In this document: piece after piece, positions 35,139-44,676 of the stretch
Numbering within the stretch: the stretch's first letter is position 1
Layout of the letters: every line of letters starts with the position of its first letter
DNA from: Hydrogenophilales bacterium CG_4_10_14_3_um_filter_63_21
Lineage (GTDB): Bacteria > Pseudomonadota > Gammaproteobacteria > Burkholderiales > Thiobacillaceae
Assembly: GCA_002784045.1 (NCBI GenBank)
Contig: PFJX01000137.1
Location: 1 to 64,000 of the forward strand
Reading direction: 5' to 3'
Length of the DNA: 64,000 nucleotides
The notes under the pieces: generated by a model
The model's database searches: none
Told to the model about the DNA's origin: nothing
The model's input: only the letters and a program-made list of their open reading frames with translations
Position numbers and translations under genes: made by a program

Positions 35139-36710
35139 ATGCAACCCAGATTCGTCCTGCCCGCTCGTGAGCCGGCGCGCACTATAAACGTGGAGTCAAA
35201 ACCCAGGCAAGTTGACGCGTGGGTTTTGCGCTTGCCCATGTCCAACCCCACCCAGGCGGGGGAGGAGTTGGCCGATTACCTGGCTACCCTCAATCGTGCC
35301 GGGGTTTCCCACGATGCGCGCGCCAAGGTGATGGAGCGCCTCGATCCCGTGGTGGAGGAGGTGACCGGCTCACTGCGCGAACAATACGGCTCGGTTTCCC
35401 TCCCCCTGCCGGCCAAACAACGCCACAACGCGGAACTGGCGCAACGCCTGCTACTGGAAACCGCCGACTGTTACAAGGCGCTGACGCTGGACTGGACCGG
35501 CAAACGCTTCCACCTGTTTGGTGGCAATCCGTTGCCGCGCTATCTGCAACGCATCCTCCTGGCTTTGCAATCCGTCCTGGAAGTCTGCTACGAAACCCAC
35601 GAATCCTGCCCCCACGGGCTCTGGGTGGATATGCACCAGACTTACAACTATGCCTTGCGTAATGGCCTCAAGGAGGTAGTGCCGGAGGGCAGCAAGCACA
35701 TGCTGTCGCTGGAGCAGATCTATCTGGCCACCCTGCTGCTGGCGCTGGCCGATCCCTATCACTTTCCGCAAAGCGAACTGCTCTGGGCCAAGGACATCAT
35801 CGCGCGCTACGCCAATCTGGCGCAGTTATACCCCACCAATGAATCTACCAAGGGCAAGGCCGGCCTGTTCCTGGTCGAGGTCAACACCGACACGCCGCCC
35901 CTGCCGCTCGCTCGCGAGCCGCATCCCATGAACCCACGCTGGGATTTGTTGCTCACCACCACCGATCTGGCCAAACATCTGGCGCTGCTCAGCAGCCACC
36001 TGCGCGGCCAGGAAGACATCGAGAAACTCGGTCTGCCCGAGGCCGCGCGCGACCCCGCCTACGCCACCATGTTGCGCCGCCTCAAGCTCAACTGGGGCGC
36101 TTCCCTGCAACGCATGGCGCAGCGCCGCCGGCATCAGAACGGGCGGGAATTCGAGGTGAGCTTCGGCCTCAAGTCGGTGCACAGCCTGATTTCTCCGCCC
36201 ACCGCCAGCGATGCCATTGTCTACGGCAGCGGCAGCCATGATGCGCCGCCGGTTCCATTACGCTGCAATACCGTGAACGACAGCATGGGTGGCCTGGCCT
36301 TGCGCCACAGTGGCCAAGGCGTGCAGATCCGGGTCGGCGATGTGGTGGGTATGCGCCAGGGCAACTGCACCTGGAGCATTGGCCTGGTGCGCTGGTTTCG
36401 TATTCCCGCGGCGGGTGAGGTGTATTTCGGCGTGCAGCTTCTGGCGCCCCAGGCGGACGCCGTGCAATTGCGCCGTCTCGACAACGGCCGCCAATGGCCT
36501 GGCCTGTTATTGCTGCCTAACCCGGTTACCCGCCAAGCCCCCATGTTGCTCTCCCTGCCCAGCGCCTTCGGCCCGGATATTTCGGCCGAGGTGAGGACAG
36601 TGCGGGGCAAGCAGACCATCAAGGTGGATAAACGCCTGGAGTCCACGCCCAGCGTGGATGTCTACCGCTTCCAGATGGAACCTCCCGCGCCGCCGACAGC
36701 AAGAAGCTGA
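35139..36710 (+). CDS. Unknown protein with a PilZ-like C-terminal part
   Basis: I do not recognise a named function for this 523-residue protein. The N-terminal two thirds are helical (EELADYLATLNRAGVSHDARAKVMERLDPVVEEV; LLLALADPYHFPQSELLWAKDI; MLRRLKLNWGASLQRMAQRRRH). The part from about residue 365 on contains CNTVNDSMGGLALRHSGQGVQIRVGDVVGMR, WSIGLVRWFRIP and VYFGVQLLAPQA, which resembles a PilZ-type barrel: the N.S..G...... pattern followed by G.VRW and .GV.LL. A clear RxxxR c-di-GMP motif is not seen. A TAGAAT box at 35072-35077 may be its promoter. The first ATG at 35139 was kept, but MSNPTQ at 35238 is an alternative start. Confidence 0.55.
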   Translation: MQPRFVLPAREPARTINVESKPRQVDAWVLRLPMSNPTQAGEELADYLATLNRAGVSHDARAKVMERLDPVVEEVTGSLREQYGSVSLPLPAKQRHNAELAQRLLLETADCYKALTLDWTGKRFHLFGGNPLPRYLQRILLALQSVLEVCYETHESCPHGLWVDMHQTYNYALRNGLKEVVPEGSKHMLSLEQIYLATLLLALADPYHFPQSELLWAKDIIARYANLAQLYPTNESTKGKAGLFLVEVNTDTPPLPLAREPHPMNPRWDLLLTTTDLAKHLALLSSHLRGQEDIEKLGLPEAARDPAYATMLRRLKLNWGASLQRMAQRRRHQNGREFEVSFGLKSVHSLISPPTASDAIVYGSGSHDAPPVPLRCNTVNDSMGGLALRHSGQGVQIRVGDVVGMRQGNCTWSIGLVRWFRIPAAGEVYFGVQLLAPQADAVQLRRLDNGRQWPGLLLLPNPVTRQAPMLLSLPSAFGPDISAEVRTVRGKQTIKVDKRLESTPSVDVYRFQMEPPAPPTARS

Positions 36711-36777
36711 GGGCAGCCTGGCGGGGCTAACGGTCATGGCGGCCAGGAATTCCCCGGTTGATGAAACCGGTCGCACT

Positions 36778-36846
36778 TGTAGCGCCGGCTTCCAGCCGGC
36801 GTCTTTCTGATTAGGCCCACGAAGCCGGCTGGAAGCCGGCGCTACA
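36778..36846. repeat. Composite palindromic repeat (BIME-like)
   Basis: TGTAGCGCCGGCTTCCAGCCGGC, a spacer tctttctgattaggcccacgaa, and GCCGGCTGGAAGCCGGCGCTACA. The spacer plus right half is nearly the same as 14717-14769, and the adjacent bases are also similar. Confidence 0.8.
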
Positions 36847-36872
36847 GGAGGAACGTGAGCTTGTTCCACGTT

Positions 36873-36903
36873 AAAGAAAGTGCGGTCGAGCCGCGCTTTC
36901 TTT
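36873..36903. terminator. Hairpin terminator between convergent genes
   Basis: AAAGAAAGTGCGG-TCGAG-CCGCGCTTTCTTT forms a stem of about 13 pairs with an A-run on one side and a T-rich run on the other. It can terminate both the unknown plus-strand gene and the ferredoxin operon on the minus strand. Confidence 0.7.
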
Positions 36904-36922
36904 ATGGGTGGCGGCAGGCGTT

Positions 36923-37672
<750 letters not shown>

Positions 37673-37676
<4 letters not shown>

Positions 37677-38227
37677 GCAATCTCCAACAGACAGAAGTGG
37701 GATTGGCCCGCCCGGCCCTGGCGCAACACGATCATGCCAGGCGGCGCCAGCGGAGCGGGCGATTCGGCGTAGATTCTACCGTCAGGCGCTAGACGTGTCG
37801 CCGCGAGCGAAAGGGTGCTTTGTAACAAATCGCTGGCAAAGGGCGGGTCGAGGAAGATCAGGTCATAGGCTTCACCAGGCCGTGCCAGGTAGCTTCGCGC
37901 ATCGCGGCGCAGCACTTCGATACCGGATGCCGCCAGGGTCCGCGCATTTTTCAGCAAAGCCTCGTGCGCGCGGCGTTCCTGTTCCAGCATCACCACGCGC
38001 GCGGCACCACGCGAGGCGGCCTCGAAGCCGAGCGCCCCACTGCCGGCGAAAACATCCAGGCAGACCAACTCATCGAGGCGTTGGCCGAGCCAGTTGAACA
38101 GGGTTTCCCGCACCCGATCCGGTGTCGGCCGCAAGCCAGGCAGGTCGGGAAAATACAGCAGCCGGCCGCGGTAGGCGCCGCCGATGATACGGACGCGGTT
38201 ATTTACCCGCTGCGTCAATCTGCCCAC
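37673..38227 (-). CDS. rsmD: 16S rRNA (guanine966-N2)-methyltransferase RsmD
   Basis: RsmD methylates G966 of 16S rRNA. The 184-residue protein has RIIGGAYRGRLLYFPDLPGLRPTPDRVRETLFNWL at the N-terminus, the AdoMet site CLDVFAGSGALGFEAASRGA near residue 57, and the catalytic LIFLDPPFASDLL near residue 123. The start is GTG at 38227 or TTG at 38218; both overlap the end of the upstream M16 peptidase gene. CoaD follows with a four-base overlap. Confidence 0.94.
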
Positions 38228-39620
38228 CGACGATCACCGTGCTCATCGCCGCCGGCCGCACCCGCGCGCGGAAGGCGCGCAGGATGTCGTCACGGCTCAC
38301 CGCGTCCACCCGGGCCGTGTAGGTGTCCAGCCAATCCAGCGGCAGCCGGTAGAAGCCGATCATGGCCAGGTATTCGAGAATCTTCTTGTTGCTGTCGATG
38401 CGCATGGGGAAGCCACCGATCAGATTGTTCTTGGCCTGGGTCAGCTCGACCTCGCTGGGGCCTTCCTTGAGGTAGCGCTCGACTTCCGCGCGGGCGGAAT
38501 CCACCGCGTCGTCGGTCGCCTGGCGCCGGGTTTGCAGGCCGATCTGGAACGGCCCTAGTTCGCGCATCGGCATGAAGTAGCTGTAGACGCTGTAGGCCAG
38601 GCCTTTCTTGTCGCGGATGGCCTTGGTCAGGCGCGAATCAAAGCCGCCGCCACCAAGGATGTAGTTGCCCACGTACAGCGGGAAGTAATCGGCGTCCTCG
38701 CGTTGCAGTCCAGGCAGGCCCATGAACAGATGGCTTTGCGTGGCGTGATGGGGAATCACCTGTTGTTTGCCACCGGGTTTGCCATCATTCACTGCCTTGA
38801 CCGGCGGCAGGGGCGCGGGCGCGGCGCCAGGCGGCAGGCCCATGGCGAGCTTTTCCGCCAGGGCTTCCGCTTCCGCGCGGTTGATGTCGCCCATCACGGC
38901 GATGACCATGTTGTGTGCCCGGTAATAGGCGCGATGGAAAGCCACCAGATCGGAGCGGCTTAGCTTCGCCACCGTCGCCACTTCGCCGCTTTCGTTTAGC
39001 GCATAAGGGTGGTCGCCATAGATCGCGGCCTGGAAGGCTTTTTCGCCGATGTGTTCGGGAAGTGTTTCAGCTTCCTGTAAAGCGGCGATGACGCGCGCTT
39101 TTTCCCGCTCCAGGATGCTGGCATCGAAGCGCGGCACGGCCAGGATGGCGGCCAGCAAGTCCAGCGTCTGATCGCGTTCCGCCTTGCCGGAGAGGGTGCG
39201 CACCTGGAAACCGGCGCGGTCGGCATCGAGGCGGCCGCCCAGATTAGCGCCCACGTCGGCCATTTTTTCCGAGATGTCGCGCTCGTCGTAAGTGCCCGCG
39301 CCCAGCGTCATGGCATGGCGCGTGAGGCTGGCGAGGCCGGATTTCTCGCGGCTATCACGAGCGCTGCCGGCATCGAAATCGACGCTGATATCCAGCATCG
39401 GCAGTTCGTGGTTTTCCACGAAATAGACGCGCGCGCCCTGCGGCGTGCTCCAGTTTTGGAGGTTGAGCCCGGCCAGGGCCTGCGGCGGCAGCAGCAGCGT
39501 GGCGAGGAGAGCAGCGCCCCCGGCTCGGAAAAATCGCCCGAGCCGCCCCCCGCGGGGGCCAAGTCGTTCTTGGGGCGGCCCGGCGAACAACTTGAGAGAA
39601 AGAATGCGCTCAATTCGCAT
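38199..39620 (-). CDS. M16 family peptidase-like protein, apparently without the zinc site
   Basis: The 473-residue exported protein is the second of two M16 proteins. Where active members have HxxEH, this one reads GLASLTRHAMTLGAGTYDE, so the zinc ligands are missing. It keeps the C-terminal R/Y-containing segment (AIRDKKGLAYSVYSYFM) that helps bind substrate. Paired active and inactive M16 subunits are typical of heterodimeric processing peptidases. The N-terminus is long, because a palindromic GC-rich insertion (39542-39579) encodes part of it before the hydrophobic stretch (GGAALLATLLLPPQALA). It overlaps the active M16 gene upstream by 11 bases. Confidence 0.88.
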   Translation of the reverse strand: MRIERILSLKLFAGPPQERLGPRGGRLGRFFRAGGAALLATLLLPPQALAGLNLQNWSTPQGARVYFVENHELPMLDISVDFDAGSARDSREKSGLASLTRHAMTLGAGTYDERDISEKMADVGANLGGRLDADRAGFQVRTLSGKAERDQTLDLLAAILAVPRFDASILEREKARVIAALQEAETLPEHIGEKAFQAAIYGDHPYALNESGEVATVAKLSRSDLVAFHRAYYRAHNMVIAVMGDINRAEAEALAEKLAMGLPPGAAPAPLPPVKAVNDGKPGGKQQVIPHHATQSHLFMGLPGLQREDADYFPLYVGNYILGGGGFDSRLTKAIRDKKGLAYSVYSYFMPMRELGPFQIGLQTRRQATDDAVDSARAEVERYLKEGPSEVELTQAKNNLIGGFPMRIDSNKKILEYLAMIGFYRLPLDWLDTYTARVDAVSRDDILRAFRARVRPAAMSTVIVGGQIDAAGK

Positions 39621-40968
39621 GGCGGCCTCCTAAGCCCTGGTGGGCGGGTTTGTGGGTATCCAGTGGTTGCGGGTCGAGCCGCGCCACGGTCAGTGTGCTG
39701 TCCACCAGATATTTGCCGGCTACCGCGCGTACCTGTTCGGCCGTGACTTCCTTGAGTTTGCGGAAACGGGTGTCACGCGCTCGGTAATCCAGCCCGGCGG
39801 TGCTCCACTCGCCAATCAGCATGGCTTGGTAGAACAGGGAATCCTGTTGGTAGACCTGGCTCGCCAAAACTTGCGCTTTGACCCGGGCGAGTTCCTGAAC
39901 GCCGACGCCGTCGCGGACGATGCGGGCGATTTCCTGTTTCAACGCGGCTTCGACTTCCGCCACCGTGTGGCCCTCGGCCGGCGTCGCATCGACCATGAAC
40001 AGGGCGGGGCCGCGCGCGACGGGGTCGTAACCGGCGCTGGCCTCGGTGGCCACACGTTGGTCACGCACCAGTGACTGGTTCAGCCGCGCGGAGGCATGGC
40101 CATCGAGTACCCCGGCGAGAATTTCCAGTGCATAGGGATCACTGTCCTTTTCCGGGTTGGCCAGGGTCGGTGCCTGCCAGGCCAGCGCCACCACCGGCAG
40201 CTTGGCCGGCGCCTTCACCGTCACCTGTTTGCCGCCATTCTGCTCGGGCTCGCGCAGCGGCTTGCGCCGCGGCAACGACCGCGCGGCCAGCGCGCCGAAA
40301 TACTGCCGCGCCCAGCCGAATACCTGAGTGGGGTCGACATCGCCGGCCACCACCAGGGTGGCGTTGTTGGGCACATACCAGCGCTGATACCAGTCACGCG
40401 CATCGTCCACATTCATGCTCTTGAGATCGTCCATCCAGCCGATCACCGGGTGCCGATACGGATGTGCCTGGAAGGCCGTGGCCATCAGCCCTTCGTACAG
40501 GCGCGCCTGCGGGTTGTCCTCGGTGCGTAAGCGCCGTTCTTCCATGACTACCTGGATTTCTTTGGCGAATTCATCGGCGGACAAGGAGAGATTCGCCATG
40601 CGATCCGCTTCCAGTTTCAGCGCCAGTTCCAGCCGGTCCTTCTGCAAGGTCTGGAAATAGGCGGTGTGGTCATGTGCGGTGAAGGCATTCTCGCGGCCGC
40701 CAGCGGCGGCGATGCGGCGCGAGAACTCGCCCGCCGGCACGTCCAGGGTGCCCTTGAACATCATGTGTTCCAGGACATGCGCGACACCGGTCGTGCCGTA
40801 GCTCTCGTCCATGCTGCCGGCGCGATACCACACCTGGGATACCGCCACCGGCGCGCGGCGGTCGGTCTTGACGATGACCCGCATGCCGTTGGCGAGGGTC
40901 TGTTCGACGATTTCGGCGTGGGCTGTAGCCGCAAAAACCAGGCTCAGGGTTATCAACAATCTCTTCAT
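39610..40968 (-). CDS. M16 family zinc metallopeptidase (active subunit)
   Basis: The 452-residue protein has a signal peptide (MKRLLITLSLVFAATAHA) and the inverted zinc motif HVLEHMMFKGT near residues 68-78, with the distal Glu region in VVMEERRLRTEDNP about 75 residues later. The C-terminal half repeats the fold without metal ligands. It should act in the periplasm or at the outer face of the inner membrane on small proteins or peptides. The ATG at 40968 was preferred because it begins the signal peptide; an upstream ATG at 41004 is possible. It is divergent from ftsY and overlaps the inactive partner gene. Confidence 0.92.
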   Translation of the reverse strand: MKRLLITLSLVFAATAHAEIVEQTLANGMRVIVKTDRRAPVAVSQVWYRAGSMDESYGTTGVAHVLEHMMFKGTLDVPAGEFSRRIAAAGGRENAFTAHDHTAYFQTLQKDRLELALKLEADRMANLSLSADEFAKEIQVVMEERRLRTEDNPQARLYEGLMATAFQAHPYRHPVIGWMDDLKSMNVDDARDWYQRWYVPNNATLVVAGDVDPTQVFGWARQYFGALAARSLPRRKPLREPEQNGGKQVTVKAPAKLPVVALAWQAPTLANPEKDSDPYALEILAGVLDGHASARLNQSLVRDQRVATEASAGYDPVARGPALFMVDATPAEGHTVAEVEAALKQEIARIVRDGVGVQELARVKAQVLASQVYQQDSLFYQAMLIGEWSTAGLDYRARDTRFRKLKEVTAEQVRAVAGKYLVDSTLTVARLDPQPLDTHKPAHQGLGGRHAN

Positions 40969-41050
40969 GGGGGGCAAGCCAAGGCGGGGTAACGGGGGGC
41001 GCATGATAGAATTTCCAGGCTAATAACGCAGCCTCTGACGCACATTCCCC

Positions 41051-42100
41051 GTGTTTGGTTTCTTCAAATCCCGCAAGACGCAGCCCGAGGTTGCCGCCTC
41101 AGTTTCCACCAACGCCGCCGCTGAGGCAGCAACTGAGGTGGCAACCGAGGTGCCCTCGGAAGCTGATTCCACGCCAAAACTGTCCTGGGCACAGCGCCTG
41201 AAATCTGGCCTGGCGCGCACCCGCAACACCTTTGCCAGCCAGATTGCCGGCGTGTTCGGCGTCGGCGCCAAGATTGACGAGGGGGTGTTCGAGGAACTGG
41301 AAACGGTCCTCCTTTCCGCCGATGTCGGTGTCGAAGCGACCCAGCGCCTGATCGACAAACTACGCGGCCGCGTGAAACGCGACCGCCTTGCTGACGCCAG
41401 CCAGCTCCGCGATGCGCTCAAGGCCGAGTTAGTGGACCTGATGGCGCCGCTGGAGCGTCCGCTCGACACCCGCGGCAACAAACCCTTTGTGATCATGCTG
41501 GCCGGGGTCAACGGCGCCGGCAAGACCACCACCATTGGCAAACTGGCGTGTCGTTTCCAGGCCGAGGGCAAGAGCGTGCTGCTGGCGGCCGGCGACACCT
41601 TCCGCGCCGCCGCGCGCGAACAACTGGCCGAGTGGGGCAAGCGTAACAACGTGGAAGTGATTTCCTCGCAGGCCGGCGACTCCGCCGCCGTGATCTTCGA
41701 TGCCATCCAGTCGGCGCGCGCGCGCGGCATCGACGTGGTGCTGGCCGACACCGCCGGCCGCCTGCCGACCCAATTGCACCTGATGGAAGAGATTCGCAAG
41801 GTCAAGCGGGTGATCCAGAAGGCCGACGCCAGCGCACCGCACGAAGTGCTGCTAGTGCTTGACGCCAACATCGGCCAGAACGCGCTGATGCAGGTGAAAG
41901 CCTTTGACGAAGCCTTGGGGTTGACCGGCCTGGTCATGACCAAGCTGGACGGCACCGCCAAGGGGGGGGTCATCGCGGCACTGGCGGCGCGTTTTGGTAA
42001 CCGGCAACCGATACCGGTGCGCTTCATTGGCATTGGCGAAGGCCTGGAGGATCTGCAACCCTTCCGCGTCGCCGAGTTCGTGGACGCCCTGTTCGGGTAA
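41051..42100 (+). CDS. ftsY: Signal recognition particle receptor FtsY
   Basis: FtsY is the GTPase that docks SRP-ribosome complexes at the membrane. The 349-residue protein starts with GTG ([11 protein letters not shown]) and has a short acidic, alanine-rich A domain (residues 10-50), then the NG domain: [15 protein letters not shown] near residue 157, [28 protein letters not shown] and [14 protein letters not shown]. The SRP RNA gene is found at 49333 in the same window. A TAGAAT box lies at 41007-41012. FtsE follows after 4 bases. Confidence 0.97.
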   Translation: MFGFFKSRKTQPEVAASVSTNAAAEAATEVATEVPSEADSTPKLSWAQRLKSGLARTRNTFASQIAGVFGVGAKIDEGVFEELETVLLSADVGVEATQRLIDKLRGRVKRDRLADASQLRDALKAELVDLMAPLERPLDTRGNKPFVIMLAGVNGAGKTTTIGKLACRFQAEGKSVLLAAGDTFRAAAREQLAEWGKRNNVEVISSQAGDSAAVIFDAIQSARARGIDVVLADTAGRLPTQLHLMEEIRKVKRVIQKADASAPHEVLLVLDANIGQNALMQVKAFDEALGLTGLVMTKLDGTAKGGVIAALAARFGNRQPIPVRFIGIGEGLEDLQPFRVAEFVDALFG

Positions 42101-42104
42101 GCCC

Positions 42105-42773
42105 ATGTCCGCTCAGACGCTAATCGAAATAGCCGAAGTCACCAAGCGCTACCCCGGCGGCCACGAAGCGCTGTCCAACATTTCGCTCACTATCGCCTCC
42201 GGCGAAATGGTGTTCCTCACGGGCCACTCCGGCGCCGGGAAAAGCACCCTGTTAAAACTCATCGCCGCCATCGAACGCCCCACCAGCGGCCATATCATTG
42301 TCAACGGCCAGAACGTCGGCCGCATGAGGCGCCCGGCGCTGCCCTTCTTTCGCCGCAACATCGGCCTGATCTTCCAGGACCACAAGTTGCTTTATGACCG
42401 CACGGTGTTCGATAACGTGCTGATGCCGTTGCATATCCAGGGTGTGATCGGCCATGACGCCGCCCGTCGGGTGCGCGCCGCGCTCGACAAAGTGGGTCTG
42501 CTCAACAAGGAACGCGCCCGCCCCATCACCCTGTCCGGCGGCGAACAACAGCGCCTGTGCATCGCCCGCGCCATCGTCAGCCGCCCCGCTCTGGTGTTGG
42601 CCGACGAACCCACCGCCAACCTGGACGATGCCTATGCGCGCGACATCATGGACATGTTCCGCGCCTTCAACGAAGTCGGTGTCACCCTCATCATCTCCAC
42701 CCACGACCAGGCGTTGATCCACCGCTACGGCGGCCGCAAGGTCACCCTGGCCTACGGCAAACTGGTTTCCTGA
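42105..42773 (+). CDS. ftsE: Cell division ATP-binding protein FtsE
   Basis: FtsE is the ATPase of the FtsEX complex that controls septal cell-wall hydrolases through EnvC-like activators. The 222-residue protein has Walker A TGHSGAGKSTLLKLI near residue 38, the Q-loop FQDHKLL, the signature TLSGGEQQRLCIARAI near residue 142, Walker B ALVLADEPTANLDD, and the H-loop STHD. The start ATG at 42105 follows the ftsY stop by four bases. It overlaps ftsX (TGATG). Confidence 0.96.
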   Translation: MSAQTLIEIAEVTKRYPGGHEALSNISLTIASGEMVFLTGHSGAGKSTLLKLIAAIERPTSGHIIVNGQNVGRMRRPALPFFRRNIGLIFQDHKLLYDRTVFDNVLMPLHIQGVIGHDAARRVRAALDKVGLLNKERARPITLSGGEQQRLCIARAIVSRPALVLADEPTANLDDAYARDIMDMFRAFNEVGVTLIISTHDQALIHRYGGRKVTLAYGKLVS

Positions 42774-43669
42774 TGAAAGCCTGGCTCGCCCACCACCTGC
42801 ACAGTCTCAAGATCGCCGTTGAGACCTTCCGTGCCGCCCCGGTCGCCACCCTGTTCACCGTCCTGGTGATCGGTGTGGCGGTCAGCCTGCCGGCCGGCCT
42901 CTATGTGTTGCTCGCCAACCTGGAACGCGCGGCCGGGGGCGTCAAGCCACAGGCGGAAGTCACCGTCTTCTTCAAGGAAGTGGACGAAGCCCGCGCCCGA
43001 ACCCTGGCCGCCAGCCTGAGGAAACGCGCCGAGGTTGCGGCCGTGCAGTTCGTCAGCAAAACCGACGGCATCAAACGCCTGGAGGTGGCCGGCCTTGCCG
43101 AAGTCGCCGCGGGCCTACCGGAAAATCCCCTGCCACACACGCTGGTGCTTACCACCAAAGACACCACCCCCGCCGCCCTGGAAGCGCTCGCCGCGCAACT
43201 CAAGACCCACCCGGATATCGAGCGGGTGTTGGTGGACAGCGAATGGATCAAGCGCCTGGCCGCGCTCATGCAACTGGGCCGCGACCTGGTCGGCATGCTG
43301 ATCGTCGTTCTCGGCGTGGCACTCGCCGCCATCACTGCCAACACCATCCGCCTGCAGATCTACGCGAAGAATGATGAAATCGAAGTCGCCCGCCTGATTG
43401 GCGCCACCGACCGCTTTATCCGCCGTCCCTTCCTCTACTTCGGTGGCATCCAGGGCCTGGCCGGCGGCCTGGCCGGCTGGCTGCTGGTCCTGGCCGGCGG
43501 CCTCCTGCTGGAAGCCAGCGTCGCCCAGGTCGCCGCCGCCTACGGCTCGCAATTCCACCTGGCTGGCCTCTCGCTCCAGGAAACCACCCTCCTGCTTCTG
43601 TTCTCGACGGCCCTCGGCTGGTTGGGCGCCTACTTCGCGGTGGGGCGTGCCCTGCGGCAGAACGATTAA
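42773..43669 (+). CDS. ftsX: Cell division permease-like protein FtsX
   Basis: The 298-residue membrane protein is the partner of FtsE. It has an N-terminal membrane segment (VATLFTVLVIGVAVSLPAGLYVLL), a periplasmic domain of about 110 residues (KPQAEVTVFFKEVDEARA.. to ..VLVDSEWIKRLAALM), then three C-terminal membrane helices with the conserved NTIRLQIYAKNDEIEVARLIGATDRFI between them. Start and stop positions fit the ftsYEX operon. The rpoH promoter begins at the base after its stop codon. Confidence 0.95.
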   Translation: MKAWLAHHLHSLKIAVETFRAAPVATLFTVLVIGVAVSLPAGLYVLLANLERAAGGVKPQAEVTVFFKEVDEARARTLAASLRKRAEVAAVQFVSKTDGIKRLEVAGLAEVAAGLPENPLPHTLVLTTKDTTPAALEALAAQLKTHPDIERVLVDSEWIKRLAALMQLGRDLVGMLIVVLGVALAAITANTIRLQIYAKNDEIEVARLIGATDRFIRRPFLYFGGIQGLAGGLAGWLLVLAGGLLLEASVAQVAAAYGSQFHLAGLSLQETTLLLLFSTALGWLGAYFAVGRALRQND

Positions 43670-43670
43670 G

Positions 43671-43697
43671 TTGACAAAAAACTCAGGAATTTATTCT
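43671..43697 (+). promoter_or_regulatory. Probable rpoH promoter
   Basis: TTGACA at 43671-43676 is a perfect -35 box. A -10-like TATTCT lies at 43692-43697, 15 bases away, which is short. The CIRCE operator starts 5 bases after it, so HrcA binding would overlap the transcription start. Confidence 0.6.
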
Positions 43698-43702
43698 GGC
43701 TC

Positions 43703-43729
43703 TTAGCACTCTGCCAACGCGAGTGCTAA
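43703..43729 (+). promoter_or_regulatory. CIRCE operator (HrcA binding site) upstream of rpoH
   Basis: TTAGCACTC, nine bases, GAGTGCTAA is a perfect CIRCE element. HrcA represses genes bearing CIRCE and is released during heat shock. Here it would repress rpoH in normal growth, a link between the HrcA and sigma-32 responses known in betaproteobacteria. Confidence 0.95.
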
Positions 43730-43762
43730 TATTCAATCGACCTGAGTTAAAGGAGTAAGCAG

Positions 43763-44614
43763 ATGACCGCCACCGTGCTTGATTTTCCCACCCCATCCAC
43801 GCTGGGCAGCCTGGACAGCTACATCCAGGCGGTGAACCGTTTTCCGTTGCTGACCGCCGAGCAGGAGCATGATTTGGCGGTGCGCTTCCGCGAAAACCAG
43901 GATGTCGAAGCTGCCCGTCAACTGGTGCTTTCGCATCTTCGTCTGGTGGTTGCCATTGCCCGGGGTTATCTGGGTTATGGCCTGCCCCATGCTGATCTGA
44001 TCCAGGAAGGCAATGTCGGCCTGATGAAGGCGGTGAAGCGTTATGACCCGGAGCGCGGCGTGCGTCTGGTGTCGTTTGCGGTGCACTGGATCAAGGCGGA
44101 AATGCATGAGTACATCCTGAAGAACTGGCGTTTGCTCAAGGTGGCGACCACCAAGGCGCAGCGCAAATTGTTCTTCAATCTGCGCAGCATGAAAAAGGCG
44201 GACGGCAGCCTCTCCAACAGTGCCATCGAGGAAATGGCGCGCATTCTCAAGGTTAGCCATGCGGATGTGCGGGAAATGGAAATCCGGATGTACGGCCAGG
44301 ATGTGGCGCTGGAGCCGAGTGTGGATAACGATGAGGAAAGTTTCGCGCCGATCGCTTACTTGGCCGCGCCGAATGCCGAGCCGACCCAGCATATTGAGAA
44401 CAAGGAACGCGAGCAGCTCGCCACCGTGGGCCTTCACCGCGCCTTGGGCAGCCTGGATCCGCGCAGCCGGCATATCGTTGAATCGCGCTGGCTAAACGAA
44501 GAAAACCCCGCCACGCTGCATGAACTGGCCGCCGTTTATGGCATTTCCGCCGAGCGTGTACGCCAGGTTGAGGCCAAGGCCTTGCAGAAGATGCGCACCG
44601 CGTTAACGGCCTGA
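43763..44614 (+). CDS. rpoH: Heat-shock sigma factor RpoH (sigma-32)
   Basis: The 283-residue sigma factor directs transcription of heat-shock genes. Region 2 includes FRENQDVEAARQLVLSHLRLVVAIARGYLGYGLPHADLIQEGNVGLMKAVKRYDPERG..; the RpoH-box, unique to sigma-32, reads TKAQRKLFFNLRSMKK near residues 130-145. Region 4 has LNEENPATLHELAAVYGISAERVRQVEAKAL near the end. The start ATG follows a strong AAAGGAG ribosome binding site. A CIRCE operator and a TTGACA box precede it, and a strong terminator follows. Confidence 0.97.
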   Translation: MTATVLDFPTPSTLGSLDSYIQAVNRFPLLTAEQEHDLAVRFRENQDVEAARQLVLSHLRLVVAIARGYLGYGLPHADLIQEGNVGLMKAVKRYDPERGVRLVSFAVHWIKAEMHEYILKNWRLLKVATTKAQRKLFFNLRSMKKADGSLSNSAIEEMARILKVSHADVREMEIRMYGQDVALEPSVDNDEESFAPIAYLAAPNAEPTQHIENKEREQLATVGLHRALGSLDPRSRHIVESRWLNEENPATLHELAAVYGISAERVRQVEAKALQKMRTALTA

Positions 44615-44632
44615 GCCGGATTTTCGCCAAAT

Positions 44633-44663
44633 AAAAAGCCCCGCGACGCGGGGCTTTTTATTT
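44633..44663 (+). terminator. Factor-independent terminator of rpoH
   Basis: AAAAAGCCCCGCG-AC-GCGGGGCTTTTTATTT: a perfect 13-bp stem with a T-run, starting about 18 bases after the rpoH stop. It is symmetric and also ends the small minus-strand gene at 44677. Confidence 0.95.
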
Positions 44664-44676
44664 GTGGACAGCGGAA

